A stretch of 64,000 nt of DNA, from contig NC_012491.1 of the NCBI RefSeq assembly GCF_000010165.1, positions 1,482,001-1,546,000 on the forward strand, read 5' to 3'. This DNA comes from Brevibacillus brevis NBRC 100599 (GTDB lineage: Bacteria > Bacillota > Bacilli > Brevibacillales > Brevibacillaceae). How positions within the stretch are numbered: the first letter of the stretch is position 1; the number at the start of each line of letters is the position of its first letter. A program made the translations under genes and the position numbers. Below, in pieces: positions 27,075 through 36,126 of the stretch. Below the pieces are notes generated by a model. The model saw nothing but the letters and a program-made list of their open reading frames with translations. It searched no databases and had not been told where the DNA came from.

Positions 27075-27127
27075 TATAATTGCGGTAGGAAAACACAATT
27101 TAGATCGGAAACTTAGAAAACGATTCC
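27075..27127 (+). promoter_or_regulatory. lacI promoter and second operator-like site
   Basis: TATAAT (27075-27080) preceded by TGC (extended -10). GAAAACGATTCC (27116-27127) matches the bdhA operator at 10 of 12 positions and lies downstream of the expected start site, as expected for autorepression. Confidence 0.55.
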
Positions 27128-27150
27128 GGTATGGAAAGGAAAGCAAGGCG

Positions 27151-28182
27151 TTGGATACAAAAAATAAAGTGACAATAGAAGACGTGGCGAAGAAGGCTGG
27201 CGTAGGAATTGCAACAGTATCGAGGGCCATCAATGACAGCGGCGGGATCAGTCCGAAGACGAAAGCGTTGATTTTGGACGTGATCGATGAGCTGGGCTTT
27301 ATTCCAAACACTTCCGCGCAAAGTCTAAAGGTACGCCAAACCTATCAAATCGCGTTGGCTGTCCCTGACATTCGCAATGCGATCATTCCGGATATCGCCT
27401 GGTCTGTCGAGCAAGCAGCCAAGCAGCACGGCTACCGTGTCGTACAAATTAATACAGCAGGAAATGCCCGAATGGAGCTTGAGACTGTGCGTGAGGTCAA
27501 AAAGCTGCATGTAGACGGGCTGATTATCATGCCGCTCGCCTATCCGAAGACGTTGGTCCAGATGATTAACAAAGCGAGTGTTCCCGTTTCGATTATTAAC
27601 TATGGAAAAAAGCTTGAAGATAGTGTGAAAGCAGATGTGGTCAGCATGGCCCGTCAAGAAGGGCGACTCGTCATGGAACATCTGATCAAAATTGGCCGTA
27701 CGCGAATCGCATACGCTGGTGCGCCGAAGGACAAGATCGAGGAGCGGTATTTTGCCTATGAGGCGTCACTTCAGCACGTCGATCCTTCGCTGGTGTATTT
27801 TGGTGAGGACTTCTCGTTTGAGACGGGCCTTCGTGCTGCCGATTACTTTTTTAGCCTGAAAAACATGCCGGACGCTATCTATGCGGTCAATGACATGGTG
27901 GCAATCGGGATCGTGAATCGGTTCAAGGAGCTCGGCGTCCGCGTACCAGAAGATGTCGCGGTCGTGGGAATTGACAACAATGTGTGGACGACGATTACGA
28001 CTCCGCAGATCAGTTCTGTTTCGATCATGGGGGAAGAGGTGGCACGGCTGGCGACTGAGCTTTTGCTGAAACGGATTCGTGAGCAGGGGGCAGGAGCGTA
28101 TGAACGCGTACAGTTCGAGCCGCGGCTGATTGTAAGGGAGTCCAGTGTGGCGGTTATCCGTAAATCGTCATTGGATACGTAG
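27151..28182 (+). CDS. LacI-family transcriptional regulator
   Basis: A 343-residue repressor: HTH VTIEDVAKKAGVGIATVSRAIN, hinge ALILDVIDELGFIPNTSAQSL, then a periplasmic-binding-protein-like effector domain (IIPDIAWSVEQAAKQHGYRV; DAIYAVNDMVAIGIVNRFKELG; VVGIDNN). It is transcribed divergently from bdhA and shares the operator region. The N-terminus is best started at TTG 27151 (LDTKNKVTIEDV); the frame stays open to 27034 but that extension is not LacI-like. A GTG at 27169 is also possible. Effector unknown. Confidence 0.85.
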   Translation: MDTKNKVTIEDVAKKAGVGIATVSRAINDSGGISPKTKALILDVIDELGFIPNTSAQSLKVRQTYQIALAVPDIRNAIIPDIAWSVEQAAKQHGYRVVQINTAGNARMELETVREVKKLHVDGLIIMPLAYPKTLVQMINKASVPVSIINYGKKLEDSVKADVVSMARQEGRLVMEHLIKIGRTRIAYAGAPKDKIEERYFAYEASLQHVDPSLVYFGEDFSFETGLRAADYFFSLKNMPDAIYAVNDMVAIGIVNRFKELGVRVPEDVAVVGIDNNVWTTITTPQISSVSIMGEEVARLATELLLKRIREQGAGAYERVQFEPRLIVRESSVAVIRKSSLDT

Positions 28183-28197
28183 AGAATTTTCAGCTGA

Positions 28198-28253
28198 AAA
28201 GCCGAGTGAAAGACAGGTGATCGGTGATGATACCTGGCTTTTACTCGGCTTTA
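28198..28253. terminator. Bidirectional terminator
   Basis: AAAGCCGAGT ... ACTCGGCTTT with inner AAAG.CAGGT / ACCTG.CTTT pairing, between the convergent lacI-type gene and the cyclase gene. Confidence 0.75.
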
Positions 28254-28256
28254 GCT

Positions 28257-28994
28257 TTAAGGCAATATGGCGAACGAGCGAACCGGAAACCCGGAGGCTT
28301 TTTCAGGCTTGGGTGTAATGTTTACAATGACAGCGCCTTTTGCCGGGAGCTTATCGAGATTTTTGAGCAGCTCTACTTGATAGGTGTCTTGATCGAGGAC
28401 GAAATACTCACCCAAAAGTGCTCCGTTTTTTCGGTAATCAATCGTCGCATCTGTATCAAAGGTTTCGTGACCGACTGCTTTGATTTGTCTTTCCGCGAAC
28501 AAAAATTGTAAAGCCTCCAATGACCAGCCAGGAGCGTGGTTGTTTCCATCTGCATCCTTATTGTTGAAGGCCTCCACATCTGGCCAGCGCTTGCTCCAAT
28601 CTGTACGCAAGGCGACGAAGGAGCCGCTCTCGATTTGACCATGCTCGTTTTCAAAGTGCAAAATGTCTTCCACGGAAAGCGAATAGTCGTTGTTGGCTTC
28701 GGCTTCTTTTGATTTGTCGATGACGACGAGCGGCAATACGAGTTCTTTTAGTTCGATCTCGTCCAAGTAACGCTTGTTGCGCACGAAGTGAATGGGTGCA
28801 TCCAAGTGCGTACCGTACTGTCCAGGAAAAGAGAAGCGCTGGGCAAAGAAGCCGTCGTCATGCGTGAACAGTGTTTGGAATTCGGCGGCGTCAAAGGCGT
28901 GGAAGTGCGGAGATTCCGGACCGAATGTGTGCGTAAGATCGACCCATTCTTTTTGTTTTAACAGGGTAATTGCTTGAATCAAATCGTTTGCCAT
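28257..28994 (-). CDS. Cyclase / kynurenine-formamidase-like metal hydrolase
   Basis: A 245-residue cyclase-family protein: WVDLTHTFGPESPHF, QYGTHLDAPIHF (the metal-binding HxD...H signature) and AVGHETFDTDA. Family members hydrolyse formamide or cyclic amide bonds (KynB, isatin hydrolase). The conserved motif supports metal hydrolase activity, but the substrate is unknown. RBS GAGGTGG with 4-6 nt spacing before ATG 28994. Confidence 0.8.
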   Translation of the reverse strand: MANDLIQAITLLKQKEWVDLTHTFGPESPHFHAFDAAEFQTLFTHDDGFFAQRFSFPGQYGTHLDAPIHFVRNKRYLDEIELKELVLPLVVIDKSKEAEANNDYSLSVEDILHFENEHGQIESGSFVALRTDWSKRWPDVEAFNNKDADGNNHAPGWSLEALQFLFAERQIKAVGHETFDTDATIDYRKNGALLGEYFVLDQDTYQVELLKNLDKLPAKGAVIVNITPKPEKASGFPVRSFAILP

Positions 28995-29213
28995 GTGTCC
29001 ACCTCGTTACTGTTTTTAGAATTTTCGCGCTTATAAAACCGAGTTTATCCAATACTTTATCGCTTCTAATTCCGAGTGTCAATATCGGAAATAATATGGA
29101 TGAATGGTTTAACAAAAAATAGCAATCGAGAAGAAGCGTTCGAGCATGATTCTGCTATGCTTTAAAGGAGAAGAATGAGTATCATCCAAACAAAACGCGA
29201 AGGAGAATTTCCC

Positions 29214-29630
29214 ATGACAAAAGAGCTTTGGATCAATTTGCCCGTCAAGGACCTCGAAAAGTCCAAATCATTTTTTGCCGCACTCGGTTTCTCTTTTCAT
29301 CCTCGCCATGAGAATAGCAAAGAGATGGCGGGCTTGGTAATCGGCGAAAAAAACATGCTCATCATGCTGTTTCCAGAGGATACCTTCCAATCGTTTACGC
29401 AAAATGAATTGGCAGATACGAAACGCGGAACGGAAGTGTTGTTTTCGATTGATGCCGAGAGCAGAGAAGAAGTGGATGAATTGGTGAATAAGGTGAAAGA
29501 GGCTGGGGGCACTGTTTTCAGTGAGCCACGGGAACATGGTCCAGGGATGTACGGGGCGGGCTTCGCTGATTTGGATGGTCATCGGTGGAATGTGTTGTAT
29601 ATGGATATGAGACAGATATCGAGAGAATAG
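29214..29630 (+). CDS. VOC-family (glyoxalase-like) protein
   Basis: A 138-residue VOC protein starting MTKELWINLPVKDLEKSKSF, with the C-terminal GAGFADLDGHRWNVLYMD. It is a paralogue of the gene at 53080 (shared NLPVKDL, VIGEK/EN, Q(S/T)FT, DLDGH). Members include antibiotic-binding proteins and glyoxalases; no specific substrate is evident. ATG 29214 follows GAAGGAG by 8 nt; the in-frame 29175 start is rejected. Confidence 0.8.
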   Translation: MTKELWINLPVKDLEKSKSFFAALGFSFHPRHENSKEMAGLVIGEKNMLIMLFPEDTFQSFTQNELADTKRGTEVLFSIDAESREEVDELVNKVKEAGGTVFSEPREHGPGMYGAGFADLDGHRWNVLYMDMRQISRE

Positions 29631-29639
29631 AGGAGCGTG

Positions 29640-29662
29640 CCCCTGAGAAATCAGGGGTTTTT
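29640..29662 (+). terminator. Intrinsic terminator
   Basis: CCCCTGA-GAAA-TCAGGGG then TTTTT. Confidence 0.9.
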
Positions 29663-29774
29663 GCATGAACAAGCAAAAAATTCATGTTCTATTAAGGTTG
29701 TATAGAAATACGATTAAGACTGATTGTGTATTCTTCTAGAGAAGGAAATAAGGGTAAAGAAGAGGAGCAATCTT

Positions 29775-31778
29775 ATGAAAATGTTTTCGAAGTTACAGAC
29801 ATTAATGGCGACTGTACTTGTAACTACTATGAGCGTCAGCCTTGTAAGCGGAGTTGTTTCTCCAACCAAAGTGTTCGCATCTTCTGTATCTGGGCCGGAT
29901 GATCCGAGAGAGGTAGAGCAATTTGCAGATGAATTTTTTAACCAGTCAGAAATTAAGAACAACATGGCAGGAGCTTCATTTGTAGTTGTAAAAGGAGACA
30001 AGGTCCTTTTTAAAAAAGGGTATGGATATGCGGATGTAGAGAAGAAGATTCCGGTCGATCCTGATCGGACTGTATTCCGTGTAGCGTCAGTATCCAAGGT
30101 TATTACAGCTACAGCCGTTATGCAATTGGCGGAGCAAGGAAAAATAGATTTGAACAAAGATGTATCCGCATATATGGGGGGTGCCCGGATTCCGAATAAG
30201 ACAGGCACTCCTCTTACAATGAAACATCTGTTAACGAACTCCACTGGATTTGACTTTGGAGACACTTCTGACGGTTCAACAACCGACTTGAAACGGGAGG
30301 TTCCTTTAAAGAAATTCGTTATGGACAATCTCCCAAATGTCATTCGCAAGCCAGGAGAGTTTTACAGATATGACAACCTCGGCTTCGACATTCAAGGTTA
30401 TGTTGTGGAACAAGTAGCAGGAAAACCATTTGGTGAATACGTGCAGGAACGCATCTTTAAGCCGCTTGGCATGGAAAATAGTGATTTTCGACTGACGTCA
30501 ATAGTCAAAGAGTTGGCTGTACCTTATAATATTATCGGACAGCCGATCCCGACTTATGCAATGGTACCAACTGAGCTTCCTGATGGTGGAATGCTCTCAA
30601 CTGGTTCTGATATGGCTAAATTCATGATTGCTCATCTCAATAAAGGAAAGCTTGGGAATGAGACGATTATGGAAGAAGAAACGGCGGCAGAAATGCACAG
30701 ACCTCATCTTTCCGTGCATCCAAAGCTGAATAACATGGCGCTTGGTTTCGAATATGCCAACCAGCAAAATTACAATGGACAATATGTTATTGAAAAAGCA
30801 GGGGATTTACAAGGATACCATACCGGGATGTGGTTGATCCCGGAAGAAAAAGTGGGAGTATTTGTTACAGTCAATAAGGACTACGAAATTCGTATACCTT
30901 TGATTAAAGCGTTTATGGATCATTACTACCCGAAAAATGAGCAGAAAAAGGGAGTGTTTGAGTTAGCGAAACAAGAACTCACGAAGTTTGAAGGGACATA
31001 CAGCGATTTGCGAAACCGGATGTGGACGACCCGTATACGTGCTGAAGGCGGCAAACTCATTGTAAAAGACTCACTGGGAGAACATGTCCTATATGAGGTG
31101 GAGCCACTCTTATTCCAGGATGAACAAGGTAGTAAAGCTGCTTTTAAGCTGAACGATCACGGAGATGTGCGGGCTTTCTATTACGAGTTAAAATCAGATA
31201 GTTGGGCAGAAAAAATGCCTGAGCCGCAACGTTATCAGGATGTGGAGAATGACCATCCATATGCGTCCTATATTTATCACCTGAGACAGATCGGTGTCTT
31301 TGCTGATATGGAAGGAGACAATCGCTTTTCGCCCGAACAACAGATAACAAAAGGAGAGTTTGTTGGCTGGTTCATCAAGTGGAGTGGTATTGCCCCATCA
31401 AAGCATAAACCGATTTACACGGATCTTTCAGGTAACAAGTATGCGCGGGAAATTCAATCAGCTTACGAGTTAGGTTTACTAAAAGCATCTGCTGATGGCA
31501 AATTTTATCCGAACGAGCCATTGACGCGTCAAGAAGCAGCATCCATCGTATGGCGCATGGCATTTGGCTATCTTCATGCAGAACCGAAAAAAGCCAAGTT
31601 GAGTGGTAGGACAGATGCTTGGGCTTTAGAGGGAGTCCATTTCGTAGTGGCAAAAGGATTATACGGACCAGAAGTGGTGAAAGGCAGAGATGGCAGTCTC
31701 GATTATAAATCAGAGCAGCTGATGGTAAGGAAAGAAGCGGCTGCGTTACTATCTCGGTTCGCAGACCAATTATTTTAG
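29775..31778 (+). CDS. Secreted serine beta-lactamase-like hydrolase with SLH domains
   Basis: A 667-residue exported protein. Signal peptide about 1-36 (ends KVFA). The class-C beta-lactamase/DD-peptidase fold runs about 45-390, with SxxK as SVSK (Ser105-Lys108), a YDN motif in FYRYDNLGFD and a final HTG in GYHTGMW. A linker beta domain follows (about 395-490). The C-terminus holds two clear SLH repeats (YQDVENDHPYASYIYHLRQI...; DGKFYPNEPLTRQEAASIVW) and a third partial one, anchoring it to the wall. Likely a peptidase or esterase acting on peptidoglycan or D-amino-acid peptides; true beta-lactamase activity is not implied. ATG 29775 has GAGGAG 7 nt upstream. A two-component pair follows. 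Confidence 0.86.
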   Translation: MKMFSKLQTLMATVLVTTMSVSLVSGVVSPTKVFASSVSGPDDPREVEQFADEFFNQSEIKNNMAGASFVVVKGDKVLFKKGYGYADVEKKIPVDPDRTVFRVASVSKVITATAVMQLAEQGKIDLNKDVSAYMGGARIPNKTGTPLTMKHLLTNSTGFDFGDTSDGSTTDLKREVPLKKFVMDNLPNVIRKPGEFYRYDNLGFDIQGYVVEQVAGKPFGEYVQERIFKPLGMENSDFRLTSIVKELAVPYNIIGQPIPTYAMVPTELPDGGMLSTGSDMAKFMIAHLNKGKLGNETIMEEETAAEMHRPHLSVHPKLNNMALGFEYANQQNYNGQYVIEKAGDLQGYHTGMWLIPEEKVGVFVTVNKDYEIRIPLIKAFMDHYYPKNEQKKGVFELAKQELTKFEGTYSDLRNRMWTTRIRAEGGKLIVKDSLGEHVLYEVEPLLFQDEQGSKAAFKLNDHGDVRAFYYELKSDSWAEKMPEPQRYQDVENDHPYASYIYHLRQIGVFADMEGDNRFSPEQQITKGEFVGWFIKWSGIAPSKHKPIYTDLSGNKYAREIQSAYELGLLKASADGKFYPNEPLTRQEAASIVWRMAFGYLHAEPKKAKLSGRTDAWALEGVHFVVAKGLYGPEVVKGRDGSLDYKSEQLMVRKEAAALLSRFADQLF

Positions 31779-31828
31779 TGTACAACAAGCTCTGACTTCT
31801 TATTTGTGCTTCGTTGCGACATGAGGCG

Positions 31829-32536
31829 ATGGAGGGAAATACAATCAAAACGATACTGATCATCGACGATGAAGCACAAATTCGTGAACTACTCAGTATT
31901 TATTTGAAAAATTACGGGTTTGCTACTTATGAAGCAGGTAATGGGGTTGATGCGCTGGCTGTATTCTCAAACGTGCAAATCGATCTGGTTATTGCTGATA
32001 TTATGATGCCGATGATGGATGGATACGAGTTATTAAAAAAGATTCGACATATTTCCGAAGTTCCGTTTTTGTTCCTGTCCGCTAAATCGGACGATATGGA
32101 TAAAATTATTGGACTGCAGCTTGGCGCTGACGACTATGTGGGGAAGCCTTTTAACCCCATAGAAGTCGTCAGCAGAGTTCAAGCGTTATTCAGAAGAATG
32201 GATGTATTTTCTAAAGGTGAAAAGCAGAACCATGAAATCATACAAATTGGCGATGTCATGCTCGATTTGGTGAGCTGTAAGCTGTACAAAAATGGACAGC
32301 AGAAAGAAGTGACATCGTACGAGTTCAAGATTTTGTCTTTACTGATGAAGCATGCGGGGAGAGTTTTTACAAAAGCATCCATTTACGAGCATGTTTGGGG
32401 GCAGGAATACATAGGGGATGAAAACCTCATCATGGTCTATATCAGCAAACTCAGGGAGAAGATTGAGGATAACCCAAGAAAGCCAGTTTATCTTATTACG
32501 ATCAGGGGGTTAGGCTACCGTTTTGAAAAAAAATGA
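31829..32536 (+). CDS. OmpR-family response regulator
   Basis: A 235-residue regulator: receiver IIDDEAQIRELL, phospho-Asp in LVIADIMMPMMDGYE, LSAKSDDMDKI, GKPFNPIE, then a winged-helix DNA-binding domain ending IRGLGYRFEKK. The start is uncertain: ATG 31829 (MEGNTIKTIL) is chosen, with an in-frame TTG at 31814 possible. It overlaps the kinase gene by 14 nt. The neighbours (SLH hydrolase, chloramphenicol acetyltransferase) suggest a cell-envelope or drug-response role, unproven. Confidence 0.85.
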   Translation: MEGNTIKTILIIDDEAQIRELLSIYLKNYGFATYEAGNGVDALAVFSNVQIDLVIADIMMPMMDGYELLKKIRHISEVPFLFLSAKSDDMDKIIGLQLGADDYVGKPFNPIEVVSRVQALFRRMDVFSKGEKQNHEIIQIGDVMLDLVSCKLYKNGQQKEVTSYEFKILSLLMKHAGRVFTKASIYEHVWGQEYIGDENLIMVYISKLREKIEDNPRKPVYLITIRGLGYRFEKK

Positions 32537-33902
32537 GAGCATCCCCGACAAGCCGCCGTTAAAACAACTGTTTTTTCGGCACTATGTTGTGATAAGCTGT
32601 TTGTTCTTATGCACGATTATGATTGCTCTTTTGGGGACAGACCTGTTGATGGACAACTATTTTGATAAATCGCCTGATTTGACCCGAGTGGACGGCAGTA
32701 AAATATACCAGTACCCTTTTGAAAAGATTGATGGTCGGTTGTTAGACGAGTACGGTGGCTGGTTCGAGATCGTGGATGAATCGGGGACAGTCATCTATGT
32801 AAAAGGCAACAAGGAAGACAATATCATGACATATAGCGATGGAATGCTGTACGCTAAAGTGGACATACTGCGAAATGATGATTCAATTTTCTACCATGCC
32901 TTTCAAGTGCAAGGGCCAGAGGGTGAGACCTATGTTCTGTTATGGAAAATTCCTGAGCGGTCGGAAATTATATCATTGGCGTTTGGAATCTTACTAGCGT
33001 TGTTTGTCGTTCTGTTGTTCATCGCCCTTTATTTCTACACCCGGTACTCCGTCTTGAAGATGAAGAAGCCTCTCCGGCAAATTGTAGAGGGCATTAAAGA
33101 GATGGAAGGCTTCAATTATCAGAAGAGGCTTACATTTTCGGCTGAAATGGAATTTGCAGAAATCCGAGAAGCATTTAACGGAATGGCAGAACGACTACAG
33201 CAGACCTCTGAAGAGAAAGAAGCGGTAGCGAACAACAAAAGAAACATGCTGTTGCATTTGTCTCATGATCTGAAAACACCGATTACCTCTGTATTCGGGT
33301 ATTCTCAGTTGTTGCTGGATAGGCCGGAGCTAGAAGAAGAGCAAAGGCGTCAGTATGTTCAATATATTAACGACAAATCGTCTTATATGGCCCATTTGAT
33401 TCAAAATTTGTTCGAACTGGCAAAGCTGGAAGACCAGCACGTGAGACTGGATCAAGAAAAGGTGAATATTAGTAAGTGGTTTATGCAGCTTGTTGCGGAA
33501 TTTTATCCGGAAATAGAAGATAGGGGATTTCAGTTGGAAGTGAAAATTCCAGAGGAGCCGCTGTTTGTCATGTTCGACAAAATGCATATGAACCGCGTTA
33601 TTACGAATTTGATCGGTAACTCACTAAAACATAATCCTCCGGGAACGCAGCTATTCGTTTCATGCGAGAAAATAGAGACCGGCGTTGTTCTGTGGTTGGG
33701 TGATAACGGTATAGGTGTTCAAAAGGATGTTAGGGAACACATTTTTGAAGAGTTCATAAAAGGGAGCAATCCTGTGAAAGATAGCACCGGACTCGGTCTA
33801 GCCATTTGTAAAAAAATTATAACGTTACATCAGGGGACCATTCATTTTGAAAGAAATCAACGGTATACGACTCTATTTAAAATAACTTTGCCTCTTGAAT
33901 GA
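32523..33902 (+). CDS. Sensor histidine kinase
   Basis: A 459-residue kinase: TM1 about 20-42, an extracytoplasmic domain of about 110 residues (KIYQYPFEKIDGRLLDEYGG...), TM2 about 150-175, HAMP, HisKA with LSHDLKTPITSVFGYSQL, N-box NRVITNLIGNSLKHNP, G1 LGDNGIGV, F-box IFEEF and G2 STGLGLAICKKI. Start is TTG 32523 within the regulator's end. All catalytic boxes are intact. Confidence 0.85.
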   Translation: MKKNESIPDKPPLKQLFFRHYVVISCLFLCTIMIALLGTDLLMDNYFDKSPDLTRVDGSKIYQYPFEKIDGRLLDEYGGWFEIVDESGTVIYVKGNKEDNIMTYSDGMLYAKVDILRNDDSIFYHAFQVQGPEGETYVLLWKIPERSEIISLAFGILLALFVVLLFIALYFYTRYSVLKMKKPLRQIVEGIKEMEGFNYQKRLTFSAEMEFAEIREAFNGMAERLQQTSEEKEAVANNKRNMLLHLSHDLKTPITSVFGYSQLLLDRPELEEEQRRQYVQYINDKSSYMAHLIQNLFELAKLEDQHVRLDQEKVNISKWFMQLVAEFYPEIEDRGFQLEVKIPEEPLFVMFDKMHMNRVITNLIGNSLKHNPPGTQLFVSCEKIETGVVLWLGDNGIGVQKDVREHIFEEFIKGSNPVKDSTGLGLAICKKIITLHQGTIHFERNQRYTTLFKITLPLE

Positions 33903-33993
33903 GCGGTACTCTTCTTGTGGCAGTCTGATGTCAGGAAGAGATACAAATGGTATGCTGGAAGGGTAAGGCAGGATTGGAGAAGGGGATGGTGTT

Positions 33994-34023
33994 ATGAAAA
34001 GGACACGCAAAATCACCTCCTAA
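33994..34023 (+). CDS. cat leader peptide, 9 residues
   Basis: ATG at 33994 preceded by GGAG/GGGG, encoding MKRTRKITS then TAA. Codons 7-9 and the stop lie in the 5' arm of the hairpin that hides the cat ribosome site. This is the layout of inducible cat genes, in which chloramphenicol stalls the ribosome on the leader and frees the SD. Confidence 0.75.
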   Translation: MKRTRKITS

Positions 34024-34053
34024 AATCATGATGGTTTCGATTTTAGGAGGGAT
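34012..34053 (+). promoter_or_regulatory. RBS-sequestering attenuator hairpin of cat
   Basis: CCTCCTAAAATC (34016-34027) pairs perfectly with GATTTTAGGAGG (34039-34050); ATC/GAT extends the stem past one bulge. The 3' arm contains the SD of the acetyltransferase gene. A plausible promoter (ATGTCA-17-TATGCT, 33928-33956) lies upstream. Confidence 0.85.
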
Positions 34054-34058
34054 ATCCA

Positions 34059-34718
34059 ATGGAATTTCAGCGAATCGATCTAGATAATTGGAGCAGAAGG
34101 TCTTATTTCGAGCATTATCTGAACCGAGTGAATTGCACTTTCAGTATGACTGCCAACATAGATATAACGGAATTGCTGCCCGCTCTACGGCAAAAGGGGA
34201 TGAAGCTGTACCCGGCTTTTCTGTATATGGTGACAAACGTTGTCAATGCGCATCGTGAATTTCGGACTTCCTTTCATGCGGATGGCGAGTTGGGCTATTG
34301 GGAGAGCATGATACCCAGCTATACTTTTTTTCACCAGGACGATCAAACTTTTTCTACGATGTGGACGGAATTCGACGACGAGTTCCCTGTGTTTTATCAA
34401 AATTACGTAGCGGATATGAAGCAGTACGGGGACAACAAAGGTCTTGTGGCAAAAGAGTTGGAACCGCCTTATACGTTCCCTGTCTCGTGTATTCCCTGGG
34501 TTAGCTTTAGTGGGTTTAATCTGAATATTACGGGAGATGGGCGATATTTGCTGCCGATCATTACGAGCGGAAAGTATTTCGAGCAAGAAGGCAAAACGTT
34601 ATTGCCTGTTTCTTTGCAGGTCCATCATGCGGTTTGTGATGGCTATCACGCCAGTCTGTTCATTAATGATTTGCAAAAATGGGCAACAAACTATAAGGAA
34701 TGGTTAGGTGTCGAGTGA
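34059..34718 (+). CDS. catA: Chloramphenicol O-acetyltransferase, type A
   Basis: A 219-residue type-A CAT: MEFQRIDLDNWSRRSYFEHY start, SYTFFHQDDQTFSTMW, PWVSFSGFNLNI, and the catalytic motif QVHHAVCDGYHASLFI with the active-site His followed by DG. It acetylates the 3-hydroxyl of chloramphenicol with acetyl-CoA as a cytoplasmic trimer. Regulated by the leader peptide and hairpin directly upstream (GGAGG 8 nt before ATG). Full-length with an intact catalytic motif. Confidence 0.92.
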   Translation: MEFQRIDLDNWSRRSYFEHYLNRVNCTFSMTANIDITELLPALRQKGMKLYPAFLYMVTNVVNAHREFRTSFHADGELGYWESMIPSYTFFHQDDQTFSTMWTEFDDEFPVFYQNYVADMKQYGDNKGLVAKELEPPYTFPVSCIPWVSFSGFNLNITGDGRYLLPIITSGKYFEQEGKTLLPVSLQVHHAVCDGYHASLFINDLQKWATNYKEWLGVE

Positions 34719-34799
34719 ATTGGCTCGTTTGGTATGCTTCTCCTTCCTAATCTCTTCCAATCACTTATAATAACGGTAGGAGAACTGGGAGGAGAAGGA

Positions 34800-35963
34800 A
34801 TGAATAAAGAATTGGTAGGAAAAGTCTTCGGCTGTATCGTTTTAGGTGCGATCATTACTGTGATCGGAGTCGTGGCGATGGTAATGACTGCCTTGAACGC
34901 ACAGGGAAGAGTTTATTCCCTACTTGTCGCTGTCACGACAGTCGTTTTTATCCTTTACATCATCGGGCAAATGTTCGCCCCGCAAAAGAGTCGGTTATGG
35001 AACAGAGCCCTCTTTGTCTATTTTCTCTTTTGTACGCTGCCAGTTGCAGGATATGAGATCAGCAGCTATTACCATAATAGCATTCCTATGGTCAGTGAGG
35101 CAGAGGTCGATCAGGAACAATATAAACCGTTTCGTACAGGCTCCAAAATTCAAAAGCTTGATCAACCTGCGACACTGTCATTACAGTCTGATTTGCCCAA
35201 AATAGATGGGGCGACTGCCTTGTATCCTCTTTACGCTTCCTTTGTGCAGGCTGTTTATCCCAAGAAGGATTACGACCTTGAGAACAGCGAAGTCATGGTA
35301 AGCAAAACGCCAAAAGCGTACGAAAACTTATTGGATGGCAAAGTCGATGTCATCTTTGCAGCAGCTCCTTCCGAGGAACAGCTCCTAGCAGCCAAAGAAA
35401 AAGGCGTTGAGCTGAAGCTGACCCCAATCGGAAGGGAAGCCTTTGTCTTTTTTGTCCATGCAGAGAGTCTTGTTCAGGGACTCACTACTCAGCAGATTCG
35501 GGGCATCTATGCGGGAGACATCATTTCTTGGGAGGAAGTCGGGGGTGGGTATGAGTTCATTCGCGCCTTTCAGCGTCCGGAAAATAGCGGGAGTCAGACG
35601 ATGCTCAAGAAGATCATGGGAGGTAAAGAGCTCATGAAAGCGCCACAAGAAGACGTGGTAACAGGAATGGGTGGAATCATTGAGCAAACAGCCAACTACA
35701 GAAATTATTCGAATGCCATCGGTTACTCGTTCTTGTTTTATGCCACGGAGATGGTGCGAAACGGAAACATTCGTCTACTCGCTATTGATGGGGTTAAGCC
35801 TAATAAGGAAACGATAAAAAACAGAGCGTATCCGTTTGCGGCGGAGTTTTACGCAGTGACAGCAGGGACGGACAATCCGAATGCAGAGAAACTGATCGAA
35901 TGGATTTTGTCTCCGCAGGGACAAGAATTAGTAGAAAAAACGGGCTATATTCCAGTGAAATAA
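34800..35963 (+). CDS. Membrane-anchored PstS-like substrate-binding protein
   Basis: A 387-residue protein with three N-terminal membrane segments (about 7-30, 38-58, 70-88) in place of a lipoprotein signal, then a periplasmic-binding-protein domain of the PstS type (DGATALYPLYASFVQA; DVIFAAAPS; GIYAGDIISWEEVGG; RPENSGSQTML; IGYSFLFY). No PstCAB genes are adjacent, so it may be an orphan phosphate or oxyanion sensor. ATG 34800 follows GGGAGGAGAAGG. Confidence 0.82.
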   Translation: MNKELVGKVFGCIVLGAIITVIGVVAMVMTALNAQGRVYSLLVAVTTVVFILYIIGQMFAPQKSRLWNRALFVYFLFCTLPVAGYEISSYYHNSIPMVSEAEVDQEQYKPFRTGSKIQKLDQPATLSLQSDLPKIDGATALYPLYASFVQAVYPKKDYDLENSEVMVSKTPKAYENLLDGKVDVIFAAAPSEEQLLAAKEKGVELKLTPIGREAFVFFVHAESLVQGLTTQQIRGIYAGDIISWEEVGGGYEFIRAFQRPENSGSQTMLKKIMGGKELMKAPQEDVVTGMGGIIEQTANYRNYSNAIGYSFLFYATEMVRNGNIRLLAIDGVKPNKETIKNRAYPFAAEFYAVTAGTDNPNAEKLIEWILSPQGQELVEKTGYIPVK

Positions 35964-35977
35964 TCAGTAGCAAGTAA

Positions 35978-36020
35978 AGGAGACCCTTGGGCAATTGACC
36001 CCGAGGGTTTCTTCTTCGCT
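35978..36020 (+). terminator. Terminator-like hairpin
   Basis: ACCCT-T-GGG ... CCC-G-AGGGT followed by TTCTTCTTC; the T-run is interrupted. Confidence 0.5.
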
Positions 36021-36089
36021 TTTGTGGTTCGTAACGGTAGGAGGGGCGGCACCTCGTCACAGATGGACGCACAGACTGGCAGGTTCATA

Positions 36090-36118
36090 TTGACAGAAAA
36101 ATCTAAGACTGTTATAAA
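36090..36118 (+). promoter_or_regulatory. Sigma-A promoter of htpG
   Basis: TTGACA (36090-36095), 17 nt, TATAAA (36113-36118). Expected start of transcription near 36125, immediately before the CIRCE element. Confidence 0.8.
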
Positions 36119-36126
36119 AATAGTAA

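Noticed and set aside
29714..30349. 211-residue reverse ORF inside the SLH beta-lactamase-like gene
   Set aside because: Shadow frame; the sense strand has a signal peptide and catalytic motifs.
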